Shown here: one piece after another, positions 27,001 to 32,625 of the stretch | How positions within the stretch are numbered: the stretch's first letter is position 1 | Layout of the letters: the number at the start of each line of letters is the position of its first letter | Source of the DNA: Stictocephala bisonia | Lineage: Eukaryota; Arthropoda; Insecta; Hemiptera; Membracidae | Direction of reading: 5' to 3' | DNA length: 64,000 nucleotides | NCBI GenBank assembly: GCA_035578905.1 | Contig: JAQJVL010000110.1 | Span: forward strand, 1,054,001 to 1,118,000 | Notes under the pieces: model-generated | The model's database searches: none | The model's input: only the letters and a program-made list of their open reading frames with translations | What the model was told of the DNA's origin: nothing | Made by a program: the position numbers and the translations under genes

Positions 27001-29141
27001 GGGACCACAGGAGAGAGGAAAGGACACCCGCTTGGTGACAACCGCTTCCGACTACAACCTGAACCGTCGCGTCGTTCAGAATTGCCTTAACCATTCTGCT
27101 GCGTAGGTAGGCCTCGATCCATCTGCTGATGGTACCACTGGCCCCCTTCCTAGCAACAGTAGCAATCTTATACGGCAGGAAGACATTGTTAAACTCTCAG
27201 TCCGTGAAGACACCCATGGCTAGCTCCTTCTGCCGAATGCCATCCAGCCCAGCACACTTGAAAGGGGCAAAGCACTCAACTGCCCACTTATCTTTTGTTT
27301 TGTGACAACCCTCTTTGCCTCAATCCAGTCCACGTGCGAGACCCCAGTGCAAGCCCGCCCCACAGAAATGGGGGTGGGCTCGCCACTGGTTCCTTGGCGG
27401 AGCCCGGAAAGTGAGTCTCAAAGAGGAGTTCCAAAGTCTCTTCTTCAAATCTTTATAGTTATATAATTCAATTATATAGTTTAAACGGTTATTTTTATAG
27501 AGGGTGCTCTTGTTTATTTTAACATGTAATATAAAATATCCTCTCTTTGTATTCACCGTTTTATTTTAAACCAATTGCTTTGGCTACACATTGTATACAA
27601 GTACTGTTTTTTTACTATTTTTTTTGCTAGCCCACTAGCCAGCTTACTTTGTGATGGGTTCATCTGATATACATCTGTATAATCGAACATATACTTTGAC
27701 CGGACCTTCTGCAACACCCTGACCAATAGATAATTAGTTTTTTCAGCCATTGTTTACTCTGCTATTTGGCTACAAACTACAATAACTGATGTGTGACTGT
27801 ATTAGTATGTTCTGTATGCGATCAAAGATATCATTTTGATTAATTCATTTCCTCTTAAGACATTCGCTGCAATAATGCATGGTGTCGTCCAACGCACGGT
27901 TTGGAGCTGCCTTACCCAGTTCTGATATGTAAGGATCGCTGAACACTTACATATTTCAGCAGTTCGATAGTTAAAAATCAATTTATGTGCAATTAATGCA
28001 ATAGTTTTAGTTCATATATTTGGTATTTACAATATTTAGTCCCCTTTAACCCTCCGGTTCATTCCATTTCGGTTCATCAGAAGCTGTAATAGAAAAATTG
28101 GAATCTCCTCTTATGACTGAACTATAAATTCAATGTGTTCTGACTTACCAAAACTCATATTCTTTTCAAAAAGAACCCCTCGCAAGGGTCTAACCATCTT
28201 ATAAATATTAGAAATAACCTAAATATCTGCAGAAAATAAAAAGAAACATATAATCTATGTACACCATATACAATACACAGATAAAAAAAACGCCACGCCG
28301 AAACTTAGGGAATGAAATATTGTTTACAGCGTACTGATCAATACGCTATCATTGATCAATAATTTTTCGTGCAGAGCTGGCCTCCCATTGACATAAAATG
28401 GTTACCTTTGTCGAATTACGAAGATATACGTCATCAGCCTGTGAGTGCCGACTGCCATGACGTATATCTACGTTACTCGCAGCGAATGTGTTAATAAGTA
28501 TAGCTCATCATTTTTGTTTTTAGTCTTTGTCAATATGTTTCATTATTGTTACTGCTACTCTCGTTATGAATTTATTTAAATAAATATATATTTTTAAGTG
28601 ACTGAAAATTAAGTACACATACAGTACATGGATAAGTCTCTACATAACAATAGATTTTCTCTATTTCATAATAATGTTTGATTTTTTATTCTAAATCAAA
28701 GTAAAAATAAAACTTGACCTTAAAAGCACCTTTTCCATAGAAGTTTATAGAATTGTTTTGTAGAGAGTGGAGTTTAAAGCTGCAAAAAGTTAATGTTATT
28801 ATGATTCAATCTCAATAAAAGTTTATTTGTTTGAAAAATAGTCTATCTGAAACGGAACTTTCCAATTAAGATGAGTGGGTTTCAAGTATACTTAAAGAGT
28901 ATGACCCATATTACTGAGGTTGTTTGGGAAAATGTGAATATGTAGATTATCTGATTAAGTTATTATGTGGGTAAGTTGAGAGCTAAATCTATGTGTTGGT
29001 TGCAGGTCCTGTATTACTCACCACCTAATGGACTGCAAGAACTGTTTCTTTTGTAAAGCCAACATCTTGTCTGTTGTTTCTGAAAAGGGAAGTGTACTCT
29101 TTGATTTTGACACAAATTCTGCTCCTAAAGAAGACGTTTAA
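1..29141 (+). CDS. RNF123: E3 ubiquitin ligase RNF123 (KPC1) ortholog, 3' part, nine coding pieces
   Basis: RNF123/KPC1 is known as the catalytic RING subunit of the KPC ubiquitin ligase; with UBAC1/KPC2 it ubiquitinates p27Kip1 in the cytoplasm, and it also acts on NF-kB1 p105. Coding pieces: 1-3, 4608-4770, 8904-9097, 9436-9575, 12737-12904, 16710-16872, 20105-20248, 23415-23592, 29006-29141. Every junction is GT-AG and the phases match throughout, giving about 428 residues plus TAA. Residues recognisable from the vertebrate protein include WGQNNWILMRIWQGNGF, SEFLNSVLKQLNWTFSEF, LKMCATCFDL and the C-terminal RING (CPICY...CQH..C..C...CFFC). The N-terminal SPRY region lies upstream of the window. 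The exons are uninterrupted, so the gene looks functional despite introns of 0.3-5.4 kb full of transposons. Identification rests on remembered family sequence, not on a search. Confidence 0.93.
1387..3640 (-). mobile_element. Non-LTR retrotransposon (Jockey/CR1-like superclade), 5'-truncated
   Basis: This LINE is inserted in antisense orientation in the first RNF123 intron. Its 3' end (low coordinate) finishes in tandem heptamers that read CTATTGT on the minus strand (1388-1410), a microsatellite-type LINE tail. The apurinic endonuclease domain expected upstream of the reverse transcriptase is missing, so the copy is 5'-truncated near 3640. The remaining reading frame is intact, which suggests a young copy. 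Clade assignment is approximate. Confidence 0.85.
1618..3603 (-). CDS. Reverse transcriptase ORF of the LINE, intact over 661 aa
   Basis: The translated frame carries the RT blocks in order: IKPIHKKDSI..ENYRPISLLS (about residues 215-237), PEQFGFRTNLST (263-274), the motif A aspartate in FCDLSKAFDCVD (D301), GVPQGSILGPLLF (361-373), the catalytic YADD (394-397) and VKFLGLHLDSKLSW. A C-terminal domain with GYNTRNHNKM follows. The frame opens from a stop near 3635 and the first codon at 3603 is GTG, not ATG, so this is the downstream part of a longer ORF2 and not a complete protein with its own start. No stops or frameshifts interrupt the RT. The host gene runs on the opposite strand. Confidence 0.88.
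   Translation of the reverse strand: MANKQNPQKWITQGIRISSANKRRLHQLSKTCRQESFLIYVKRYKYIFKKVVNQAKKFCNSKYILKSKNKNKAMWEVVKDELGLNDKKQAELEIDVGGQVTTNPLEIAEHFNNQYSKVKEILNVPAVSYSSKYVMRKCSQFSDSNTDLHTFPLTNATEVKNVIVGLSNSNACGWDEVPTKLLKWSVDIISVVLSELINQSLSEGTFPDLLKLSEIKPIHKKDSIKHTENYRPISLLSTISKVYEKIIHIRLSNYLESNKKLCPEQFGFRTNLSTQTALFSFINNALGALDESQLTAGVFCDLSKAFDCVDHKLLLTKLKSMGVRGTAIKLLQSYLSDRKQRTIISQNYKKHQSKWANVQYGVPQGSILGPLLFIAYINDLPAFFSEKMCTFTLYADDTTALLKRNSLSKLKDDINGVIDMVNDWFSAHGMQLNKDKTNILQFKLRNNPNESLISNTKIVKFLGLHLDSKLSWSDHIAYLNRKLNSVRYGLGILSKVTSMEVCLSVYYAHVQSLLSYGIILWGSAVDVETIFLCQKSIMRAIFHLKSRTSCKPFFKKFNILTLPSLYILEIARFVHKNSMYFENYKFSHGYNTRNHNKMFQYPNHKYSKYEAGPLYMGLKIYNHIPHSYKVLSLVKFTSKLKGTLSQKVYYNIHDFFKDCII
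4250..4480. repeat. Degenerate dispersed repeat fragments
   Basis: Two short remnants. The stretch around 4305-4335 resembles 34975-35010 (a shared phrase like CCAGTGGCACTGAACATTTG). The stretch at 4425-4465 contains CTATCTTCATCAGACACTTC, whose complement (GATGAAGATAG) resembles a phrase common in the C-terminal coding part of insect retroelements. Both are too short to classify. Confidence 0.25.
4608..4770 (+). CDS. RNF123: RNF123 internal exon (VKVAEFLTSHFFDARIVNP segment)
   Basis: The acceptor is GATTCAG, with a branch-like ACTAAAT 24 bases upstream; the donor is AAG|GTAAAC. The open frame reads DHGSMLVKVAEFL... to ...ENISVP and ends with two bases that complete a Ser codon in the next exon. 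It is a helical segment of the middle region before the C-terminal half. The weak pyrimidine tract makes the 5' edge less certain than the 3' edge. Confidence 0.8.
4771..6015 (+). other. Intron sequence, AT-rich, nothing recognisable
   Basis: Intron 4771-8903 begins here. There is no open frame of note, no tandem array and no terminal inverted repeat that I can see; only AT-rich single-copy-looking sequence up to the SINE-like repeat at about 6016. Confidence 0.5.
6016..6465 (-). repeat. SINE-like dispersed repeat, family 1, copy A
   Basis: It shares long similarity with 10205-10560: the phrases GAATCCGAACCACGTAGT, CTGGTCTGATTTTCAG and TCTAGTAGTGT occur in the same order. On the minus strand it contains GGTTCGGATTCC, a good RNA polymerase III B box, so orientation is probably minus. 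Its low-coordinate end shares the GAGTGTGGATGAG region with family 2 (35310, 58866). Confidence 0.6.
6745..6897 (+). repeat. tRNA-derived SINE (plus orientation)
   Basis: CCTAGTGGCTATCACTC (A-box-like) is followed 36 bases later by GGGTTTAAATCATGGGAGG, a decayed B box in which GGTTCGAATCC has become GGTTTAAATCA. The body ends in an A-rich tail with GAAAGAAAAAAAG. It is a typical insect tRNA-like SINE and not a functional tRNA, since it cannot form the acceptor stem. Confidence 0.5.
6900..8386 (+). other. Intron sequence with an unclassified repeat candidate
   Basis: Between 7050 and 8070 there is a faint inverted match at the edges (CGGCGCCTCCACCATAT near 7055 against GGAGGGGCACG near 8052) and two CTCGAGAA motifs (7316 and 7497). 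It could be an old DNA transposon, but no target duplication was found and no coding frame supports it. Confidence 0.2.
8387..8868. mobile_element. Pogo/Tigger-like non-autonomous DNA element (482 bp)
   Basis: It starts TA-CAGTAGAATCC and ends GAGAGTCTACTG-TA, so the ends are inverted copies of CAGTAGA(A/C)TC flanked by TA target dinucleotides at 8385-8386 and 8869-8870. The interior has phrases such as TTTAACCGGGCAAATCG, typical of this group, but no transposase frame. Confidence 0.6.
8904..9097 (+). CDS. RNF123: RNF123 internal exon (WGQNNWILMRIWQGNGFAF segment)
   Basis: The acceptor TTTGTTTCAG and donor G|GTTAGT bound an open frame holding LLRPYDTQTWGQNNWILMRI and then WQGNGFAFRYKKSPHL. 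This corresponds to the vertebrate RNF123 block that begins [20 protein letters not shown]. The exon ends after the first base of a Glu codon. A pogo-like element ends 35 bases upstream at 8868. Confidence 0.92.
9436..9575 (+). CDS. RNF123: RNF123 internal exon (FLNSVLKQLNWTFSEF segment)
   Basis: The acceptor is TTGTGCAG and the donor GAG|GTAATG. The frame reads PCPSTHYQQL... then FLNSVLKQLNWTFSEFISML, which corresponds closely to the vertebrate PCPSTLLQQ...FLNSVLNQLNWAFSEF block. This is the only short upstream intron in the window (338 bases, 9098-9435). The exon ends on a whole codon. Confidence 0.95.
9760..10200 (+). repeat. Possible solo LTR or retroelement fragment
   Basis: This G-rich block differs in composition from the surrounding intron. 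It contains an AATAAA signal near 10020 and the phrase GTGGTGGCAGCGG at 10090-10102, which resembles a primer-binding-site boundary of insect LTR retrotransposons. No second LTR or gag-pol frame is present, so this is tentative. Confidence 0.25.
10205..10560 (-). repeat. SINE-like dispersed repeat, family 1, copy B
   Basis: Same family as 6016-6465: GGACCTACAGCTTTGCGTGG, GAATCCGAACCACATAGTG and TCTAGTAGTGTACACGTCG occur in the same order. Its low-coordinate part (GATCATCAAGATAAGGGCG) also matches the family at 35310 and 58866, linking the two subfamilies. Confidence 0.6.
10633..11434. mobile_element. Pogo/Tigger-like non-autonomous DNA element (802 bp)
   Basis: The left end AAGTAGAGTCCTGCTAATCC and right end GGATTACCGGGACTCCACTG are inverted matches of the classic CAGTRGAGTCCCGSTAATCC terminus, with TA at 10631-10632 and 11435-11436. 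Internal subterminal copies of GGTAATCCGAAA occur near both ends (10660 and 11380). The small open frame at 10862-11050 has no transposase features. Confidence 0.75.
12236..12372 (+). repeat. GGGT-rich minisatellite (about 40-bp unit), locus 1
   Basis: Four units of the pattern CGTGTATGGGTGGGTGGGTG + GGTCAATACCATTGTA. The run GGGTGGGTGGGTGGG at 12278-12292 fits the G-quadruplex rule, and 12242-12256 nearly does. The array lies in the intron just before the exon at 12737. The same unit recurs at 35866 and, inverted, at 54085. Confidence 0.85.
12737..12904 (+). CDS. RNF123: RNF123 internal exon (LKMCATCFDLVIALLRVVEM segment)
   Basis: The acceptor is ATAATTTCAG and the donor CAG|GTAGGT. There are exactly 56 codons in phase 0, including ARQLKMCATCFDLVIALLRV and ENLLERLTQ. 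This matches the vertebrate block [20 protein letters not shown]. It follows a 3.2-kb intron with a pogo-like element and a GGGT minisatellite. Confidence 0.95.
12979..13300. mobile_element. One-ended mariner-like remnant
   Basis: TA-CAGGGTGTTCACAAAAACCC at 12978-13000 is a typical mariner-type terminus, 75 bases after the splice donor of the exon ending at 12904. No matching inverted end was found downstream, so it is a truncated or decayed element. Confidence 0.35.
13328..13512. repeat. Imperfect inverted repeat rich in CTCGA/TCGAG
   Basis: GTGTGCGAGTAGCAATTTAA at the left is answered by TTCAAGCTACTCGCATAC at the right. Between them TCGAGT and ACTCGA words alternate. The whole block can fold on itself and is probably a small foldback MITE. 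No target duplication was identified. Confidence 0.55.
13715..14480. mobile_element. Foldback element, copy 1 (arms of about 290 bp)
   Basis: The left arm (about 13720-14010) and right arm (about 14065-14350) are inverted copies. ACTGGAATTTTAACTAG, CTGTGCATCAATTTTAC, TTACTCAAAACCAGTTT and TTTTCAAGAAAAAAGTTCTT on the left are answered in reverse order on the right. A 3' flank to about 14480 containing GGAAAACAATGGTG and CCAAACTCGGGT is also shared with the second copy at 60935-61620, so the mobile unit extends beyond the hairpin. No coding frame is present. Confidence 0.75.
14481..16594 (+). other. Intron sequence, nothing recognisable
   Basis: AT-rich intron with scattered short open frames of ordinary random length. 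No terminal repeats, arrays or homology-bearing frames were seen. Confidence 0.5.
16595..16638. repeat. Perfect hairpin, 15-bp arms, 14-nt loop
   Basis: GACATGTAAGTATAT at 16595-16609 is exactly complementary to ATATACTTACATGTC at 16624-16638. It sits 71 bases upstream of the splice acceptor at 16709. Confidence 0.8.
16710..16872 (+). CDS. RNF123: RNF123 internal exon (DLHTIDHFPVLAAVTGVLI segment)
   Basis: The acceptor TGTTTGTAG and donor ACAG|GTACTT bound a frame beginning LLGQILLRVTLP and containing LHTIDHFPVLAAVTGVLITL, like vertebrate ESVDHYPILVAVTGILVQLL. A 15-bp-arm hairpin lies at 16595-16638, 71 bases upstream of the acceptor. Confidence 0.94.
16987..18725. mobile_element. TTAA-flanked piggyBac-type non-autonomous element, carrying a nested one
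   Basis: TTAA at 16983-16986 and 18726-18729 flank perfect 10-bp terminal inverted repeats CCCTTTTACC/GGTAAAAGGG. Near the right end two palindromes GGGCCTATATATAGGCTC (about 18579 and 18623) look like subterminal binding sites. No transposase frame remains. Another TTAA element is inserted at 17214-17867. TTAA targets and CCC/GGG termini are diagnostic of the piggyBac superfamily. Confidence 0.8.
17214..17867. mobile_element. Nested TTAA-flanked piggyBac-type MITE
   Basis: TTAA at 17210-17213 and 17868-17871 flank CCCTCCTGGCGT and ACGCTGGGAGGG, imperfect inverted ends of about 12 bp. It lies inside the older element 16987-18725 and therefore arrived later. It is non-coding. Confidence 0.7.
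18742..19578. mobile_element. Possible third TTAA-flanked element, adjacent
   Basis: TTAA at 18738-18741 with CCCTTTGCAC inside, and GCATGTAAAGTG before TTAA at 19579-19582. The ends match weakly (CCCTTT against CACTTT). A subterminal duplication of GTAGACGTTTRCYGCAT near 19510 and 19555 supports an element end. Less certain than its neighbours. Confidence 0.4.
19726..19895 (+). repeat. SINE-like fragment
   Basis: A GC-richer block that differs sharply from its surroundings. It contains TGTGTCCCGATTACACCAC and ends GTGATCTTTAATTTTTTTT. It has the look of a short retroposon, but there is no clear A or B box and no second copy in the window. Confidence 0.3.
20105..20248 (+). CDS. RNF123: RNF123 internal exon (RCFLSEPSFNIESLKFLLGE segment)
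   Basis: The acceptor is TATTTTCAG and the donor AACT|GTAAGT. The frame GNTRIANMSTYARCFLSEPS followed by FNIESLKFLLGE matches the vertebrate block ending DPCFQLRSICYLLG. The exon ends with the first base of a Tyr codon completed at 23415. Confidence 0.92.
20249..21657 (+). other. Intron sequence, poly(A) run and unclassified GC-richer block
   Basis: A poly(A) run sits at 20579-20597. The stretch 20920-21370 is richer in GAGA/GCGA words (for example GCGACGCGAGAACCGAGAG) than the intron around it, which suggests an old inserted repeat. No termini or coding frame identify it. Confidence 0.3.
21831..22868 (+). mobile_element. 5'-truncated LINE, RNase H-bearing (I/R1-like superclade), copy 1
   Basis: A 13-bp target duplication, TACCAATGCGTCT, flanks the insert (21818-21830 and 22869-22881). 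The 3' end carries a tail of ATCTA repeats (22856-22870). Only the RNase H and C-terminal part of ORF2 was retained at insertion, the usual product of incomplete reverse transcription. A second, longer copy of the same family lies at 25365-27440 on the minus strand. Confidence 0.85.
21840..22780 (+). pseudogene. LINE ORF2 fragment: ribonuclease H domain and CCHC-like end
   Basis: RNase H cleaves RNA in the RNA-DNA hybrid during retrotransposition. The frame shows VWYTDSS (first Asp), FQAEVMAIM (Glu), SICSDSQAAIK (second Asp) and WVPGHAGIDGNERADALARR (His and last Asp), so the catalytic D-E-D-D set is present. The frame then stops at TAG (22605-22607). The next frame continues with CRLCEEDEESSIHIF and a Cys/His pair, so a frameshift separates the RNase H part from the C-terminal zinc-knuckle-like part. 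There is no start codon of its own. It is a dead insertion, although the RNase H residues look intact. Confidence 0.8.
23415..23592 (+). CDS. RNF123: RNF123 exon encoding the first half of the RING finger
   Basis: The acceptor is TTTTCTTCAG and the donor AA|GTAAGA. An acidic linker (RDFDEEEL) precedes the RING, which starts at 23528 with CPICYAMPLTVTFLPCQHQS. Zinc ligands in this exon are Cys-x2-Cys, then Cys-x-His and one more Cys. The intron splits the Lys codon that follows this Cys. Confidence 0.96.
23791..24502. mobile_element. TTAA-flanked piggyBac-type MITE (712 bp)
   Basis: TTAA at 23787-23790 and 24503-24506 flank CCCATTAAGGTAGT and ACTACCTCAATGGG, inverted ends matching at 13 of 14 positions. 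The left part contains the palindromic phrase CGTGCCAGGCACG (23809-23821). It is non-coding and sits in the intron between the two RING exons. Confidence 0.85.
24540..25360 (-). pseudogene. Decayed LINE 3' fragment (Jockey/CR1-like C-terminal region)
   Basis: On the minus strand a broken frame near 24809-25006 reads YYGIVYYLSYGIQIWGNNS followed by LQKRAIRVIFGM, the block that follows the thumb of CR1/Jockey-type reverse transcriptases (compare SLLSYGIILWGSAVD..CQKSIMRAIF in the LINE at 1618-3603). TTTCTTTATTG at 24550 resembles the 3' end of such elements. No intact domain remains. Confidence 0.55.
25365..27440 (-). pseudogene. LINE, RNase H-bearing (I/R1-like superclade), copy 2, frameshifted
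   Basis: The minus-strand pieces read, in order: RT region (KGASGTISRW..YLRSRMVKAI; VLSSLLWSLVVDELLRVLN), a damaged catalytic block (AYANDVCILGIGKFAC where YADD is expected), LSVNPNKTELVLFSRRK, VKYLGVTLDAKLNWLKHLQ, the conserved YAPVVWWSA, then RNase H (VWFTDGSLTEGGAG; SICSDSQAAIK; WVPGHTGIDGNERADALAR) and a CRLCEEDKE knuckle. At least four frame changes break it. It is the longer sister of the copy at 21831-22868 and opposite in orientation, so the two could pair as inverted repeats in the RNF123 pre-mRNA. Confidence 0.85.
27859..28490. mobile_element. TTAA-flanked MITE, 11-bp TIR (632 bp)
   Basis: TTAA at 27855-27858 and 28491-28494 flank GACATTCGCTGC and GCAGCGAATGTG, inverted ends identical over 11 of 12 bases. 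No coding frame. The TIR resembles that of the possible piggyBac 5' end at 21658. Confidence 0.8.
29006..29141 (+). CDS. RNF123: RNF123 last coding exon: second half of RING and stop
   Basis: The acceptor is GGTTGCAG. The frame KSCITHHLMDCKNCFFCKAN supplies the last three zinc-ligand cysteines (C, then C-x2-C). A short tail ending PKEDV and TAA at 29139-29141 follows. Ligand spacing is C-x2-C-x11-C-x-H-x2-C-x2-C-x10-C-x2-C, a C3HC4 RING. The intron before this exon is the largest seen here (5.4 kb). Confidence 0.95.
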
Positions 29142-29180
29142 TTACTGCATAAATTAATTAATTGAGTTTTTATTGTTGAA

Positions 29181-29186
29181 ATTAAA
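29181..29186 (+). terminator. Candidate poly(A) signal (ATTAAA) of RNF123
   Basis: The common variant signal ATTAAA lies 40 bases after the RNF123 stop and is followed by a T-rich, GT-containing stretch. No canonical AATAAA was found in the next several hundred bases, so a more distal site is possible. Confidence 0.35.
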
Positions 29187-30320
29187 ATTTTTTACATTGG
29201 ATACCAAAGATTTGACTGTGTTATTTTAGAGTTTCTCTGTGTTTTGGTTATTTTTTAAATGTAATTATGTTTACTTGATTGAATTGAAGTGGTTTATAAT
29301 GACTCAAATTAATCAATCAAATAGGTTTTGTTAAAACTTAATATTTTAATTTTTTGACTAATTGATGCCTTAATTTGAACTAGTCAGTAAAATAACTAAC
29401 TTATCTCATTTACGAATGATTTTGCAAATTTAACAGTATTATTAACAAATGCACTTTGAATAAGAAATATTTATTTTATATAAGCTTGTTTTTATTACCT
29501 ACTCCTATAAAGCAAATGATTTTCCTACATTTTACAAATCAATATTAATTTTACAATACTTTTCACTTTCAGTTATGTTTGCAAATGAAGAGCTGCTTCA
29601 TTTATATCAAATCAACTATAACACATTCGTCAGCTGTGTTAAGAAAATAATTTTAACACAGTAATAACAACTCAAATGGCAGAATATTATTGAACAGTTG
29701 GTATCATACTGGGTGGCTAGACACACTTGTTATGGCATGTCAATGGGTTAATATAACGAATAAGTTAGTAAACAAACAAACCCAAATAGCATTGAGTTTG
29801 AAAGGTTGATATCATTTTGTTTTATTGAATTTGTTTAATGAAGAATATAAATTTAAAAAAAATTAAATATGCTATGTCCTCTTCCTGTCATTCCTTGCAT
29901 ATTTTACCCATCAGGGGGCTTAGGATCTTCACAAAATACCACAATTTCTATGTATATAAAAATGCAATCATAATCAAGCTCAAAGATCACAGAATATATA
30001 AATCCTTATATATAATACATGAAGCCGTTTTTCGTCAACATAACTTCTCCCTTATTTCTTGACTAATTTACATGGTTGAAGTGTCAAAAAAATTGCCTAT
30101 GTTTGTAGTTGTGCAATAAGATCTTAATTCTTCAATATTATCACCCTAAGGGTATGGGAAGTCCTCAAAGTATGTTTTTCCGGCCATAAGAATAACATGG
30201 ATAAATGTTTAAATAATCTAATAGTAACAGCTGTTCAAATGTAAACATTGATATTTATGAAATAATAACAGCTATTTTAATGTAAATAATGATGTTTATA
30301 ATATTGAGAAGATTTAAACC
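29187..30320. other. Intergenic, nothing firm
   Basis: AT-rich sequence between the RNF123 3' end and the piggyBac element. TTAA-associated phrases such as GTCAATGGGTTAA (29740) hint at a further decayed TTAA element, but no partner terminus was found. Short open frames here look random. Confidence 0.4.
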
Positions 30321-30330
30321 TTAACCCCTT

Positions 30331-30434
30331 GTGTTCGAATGGCCAGTAGTACTGGCCATGCAAAGCTTTAGACGGCTTGTTATTAGTCACGTCATTGTTT
30401 GACCTCGTTGCTCGAATGGCCAGCTGTACTGGCC
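30331..30434. promoter_or_regulatory. Left subterminal palindromes of the piggyBac element (probable transposase sites)
   Basis: Two copies: GTTCGAAT + GGCCAGTAGTACTGGCC (to 30357) and GCTCGAAT + GGCCAGCTGTACTGGCC (to 30434). In both, the CGAAT flank points toward the element end. The role as transposase binding sites is inferred from position and repetition. Confidence 0.6.
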
Positions 30435-30727
30435 GCGCTAGTTCCACTTCCAGCTAGCGGCCATGTTTGTTTATACTTCTCAGCCAGCGCGTAATTCTTT
30501 TTAAATAGCCTTTGTATTTTTGACATGGGTATTTAAAAATGACGTAAAAACCATTAATAGATAATTATAGAAAAACTTTAATGGAACTAACTTATTCTAA
30601 GATAAACAAACTGTTTGATTATGTTAGTTTTAAACATACATTTGTAAATTGAATAATTAACAAAAATTATTGAAATTACAACTTGATTTTAACATATGAC
30701 ATAGTCATGAAACATTTTACAAAATCT

Positions 30728-32596
30728 TTAGTGTTTGAATTTTTTTGCAGAATGGTATTGTTCAAAACACAATCCCATGTAAAGTCCTGGATTGTTCGAA
30801 CACGTTTTGCAGTAAAATTTGCTGCGTTTTCTTTCTTTACCAGGTCTCCTATCGCTGCATACTACGCAGTCCTTAGTCTTGCTGCCATCAAGTGGATAGG
30901 GGGTATGCAGTTTTCCGTTCAGTCTCTCTTCTTCGTGTACAGTGGAAGGCCTTCCTCTTTTCTTTGAATTTCTTACATCTCCCACTAATTCTGTAATCAA
31001 AATTTTTCTGAATTTTCTTTGCCGTATCTTATTTTGGCCTTGGTTCAGATTGTAAAGTATGAATGCATTTACAACTGCAGTCTCAAGTAGCCAGAAGAAA
31101 ATTTTTCTCCACCACTTAATGGACTTTCTTGTAAAGCTATAACTGGAGATGTATTGATCTGCGAGATCTACCCCGCCCATTGATTCGTTGTACTTACAAA
31201 CCACAGTCGGTTTTTCAACGTCTTCTTCTTGTCCGTTTTTCTTTGTGCGGTGAATTGTTTGGGTTGAGTTATCATAAAGGGTACTCAACATAGCTACCAA
31301 CTTGGTGTCCTGCCACAGGAGCACTGCAAACTTGTCTTCTTTTCTATAGCATTTAATGTCACCTTTTTTAAGTTTAATTTTGCCTGCTTTGTTCTTCTTT
31401 TGACTCTTTATTTGATCTGGTAGACCTTTTCGGTTTGTCATAATAGTTCCTGTGATATGTATTTTAATATCAAAAAGTACTTTTGCAAGATCAAGGTTCG
31501 TGTAAAACCTATCTGTGAACACATGAAGTCCTTCTATGTTTCTATATGACTGTTTTAGTTTGGTAACCAGATGGATAACTATTCGGCTGGTAATGCCCAA
31601 GTCTTGCCGTGGCATTCTATCAGTGGTACATTTGCCAAAATATGGCTCCATTGTACATATATAGCCTGTGCTTGACTCTGAAAGTACAAATACTTTAATT
31701 CCCCATTTGATTGGCTTGTCCTTGTTATAGATTTTAAAGACAACCCTGCCTTTGTAGCCGACGGTGCTCTCATCAACACTCACCTTGTTCTGTGGTACAT
31801 AGAATTCTCTAAAATTTTTATCCATGTATGCCACCACATTTCGTATCTTTCCTGAGCGAGTTAGCCTACCACCTACAGGTCCAGTGGGGGGTGGACTGAC
31901 ATGAAGATTCCAAAACAACTGTAAGAATCTCTCTTTGCTAAATATGTCCTTAAAAAAAGGTTGGTAATCAACCCATTCAGTTGAAAAGTAATCGTCCAGC
32001 TCTGGTTTCTCGTTCATTCCCATGTTAAGAACTACACCCAAGAAAGCTTTTATTTCTGATAATGACACGTCATGCCAAGACCGCCACATTGACCTTTTTT
32101 GGAGGGGTGTTTTCATCTGAATTTTTTCAGAAGCGTAGCTGTTAGTCTCATTGACGATTTCTGATAACAAAGTATCATCAAAAAACAGCTGGAAAAATTC
32201 TAGGGGGGTCTTTGGTGTGTGTGTTAGTGAAGGTTTATAGCCACTGTTACCTGCCCAGTTAAACCTTTTAAATTTAGCATTACCTGTTTTCCATTCTTGC
32301 CATTCATCTGGATTCACATCTTCTTCGTTGCCATCTGTATCCTCTTCTGATAACTCACCACTGTCCTCTTCCACACTGTTTTCAAATGTTATATTTTGAA
32401 TAGCCTCGTCATGTATGATTTGTTCAATTATAAGAGAATCTGCGTCTTCACCAAATTCTTCACGAAGTTCATCTTCAAATTGTTCATTGAAATTGGAATC
32501 CAAATCACTATTATGTTCAGAACCACTGTCTTCATCAATGTCACATTCATTGGCTAATATATTTATAACATCATCAGAACGTAAAAAGTCATCCAT
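30728..32596 (-). CDS. piggyBac-type transposase, intact 622 aa
   Basis: It catalyses cut-and-paste transposition at TTAA. An acidic N-terminal region (about residues 1-100) is followed by the DDE_Tnp_1_7-type core. The catalytic aspartates fall in the expected contexts: VSVDESTVGYKGR (D275), HVFTDRFYTN (D362) and ESMGGVDLADQYI (D477, with D480). A C-terminal cysteine-rich domain shows CVVCSD (578-580), FYCKTCSNN (596-599) and LCFEQYH (610-615), a cross-brace zinc finger like the one that binds the transposon ends in piggyBac. Length and domain order are normal for the family. The ATG at 32596 is the first in the frame. There are no stops or frameshifts. The leader upstream contains an 84-bp tandem duplication. 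Confidence 0.93.
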   Translation of the reverse strand: MDDFLRSDDVINILANECDIDEDSGSEHNSDLDSNFNEQFEDELREEFGEDADSLIIEQIIHDEAIQNITFENSVEEDSGELSEEDTDGNEEDVNPDEWQEWKTGNAKFKRFNWAGNSGYKPSLTHTPKTPLEFFQLFFDDTLLSEIVNETNSYASEKIQMKTPLQKRSMWRSWHDVSLSEIKAFLGVVLNMGMNEKPELDDYFSTEWVDYQPFFKDIFSKERFLQLFWNLHVSPPPTGPVGGRLTRSGKIRNVVAYMDKNFREFYVPQNKVSVDESTVGYKGRVVFKIYNKDKPIKWGIKVFVLSESSTGYICTMEPYFGKCTTDRMPRQDLGITSRIVIHLVTKLKQSYRNIEGLHVFTDRFYTNLDLAKVLFDIKIHITGTIMTNRKGLPDQIKSQKKNKAGKIKLKKGDIKCYRKEDKFAVLLWQDTKLVAMLSTLYDNSTQTIHRTKKNGQEEDVEKPTVVCKYNESMGGVDLADQYISSYSFTRKSIKWWRKIFFWLLETAVVNAFILYNLNQGQNKIRQRKFRKILITELVGDVRNSKKRGRPSTVHEEERLNGKLHTPYPLDGSKTKDCVVCSDRRPGKERKRSKFYCKTCSNNPGLYMGLCFEQYHSAKKFKH

Positions 32597-32625
32597 ATTG
32601 TAAATATTTACAAATAATAATTTAC

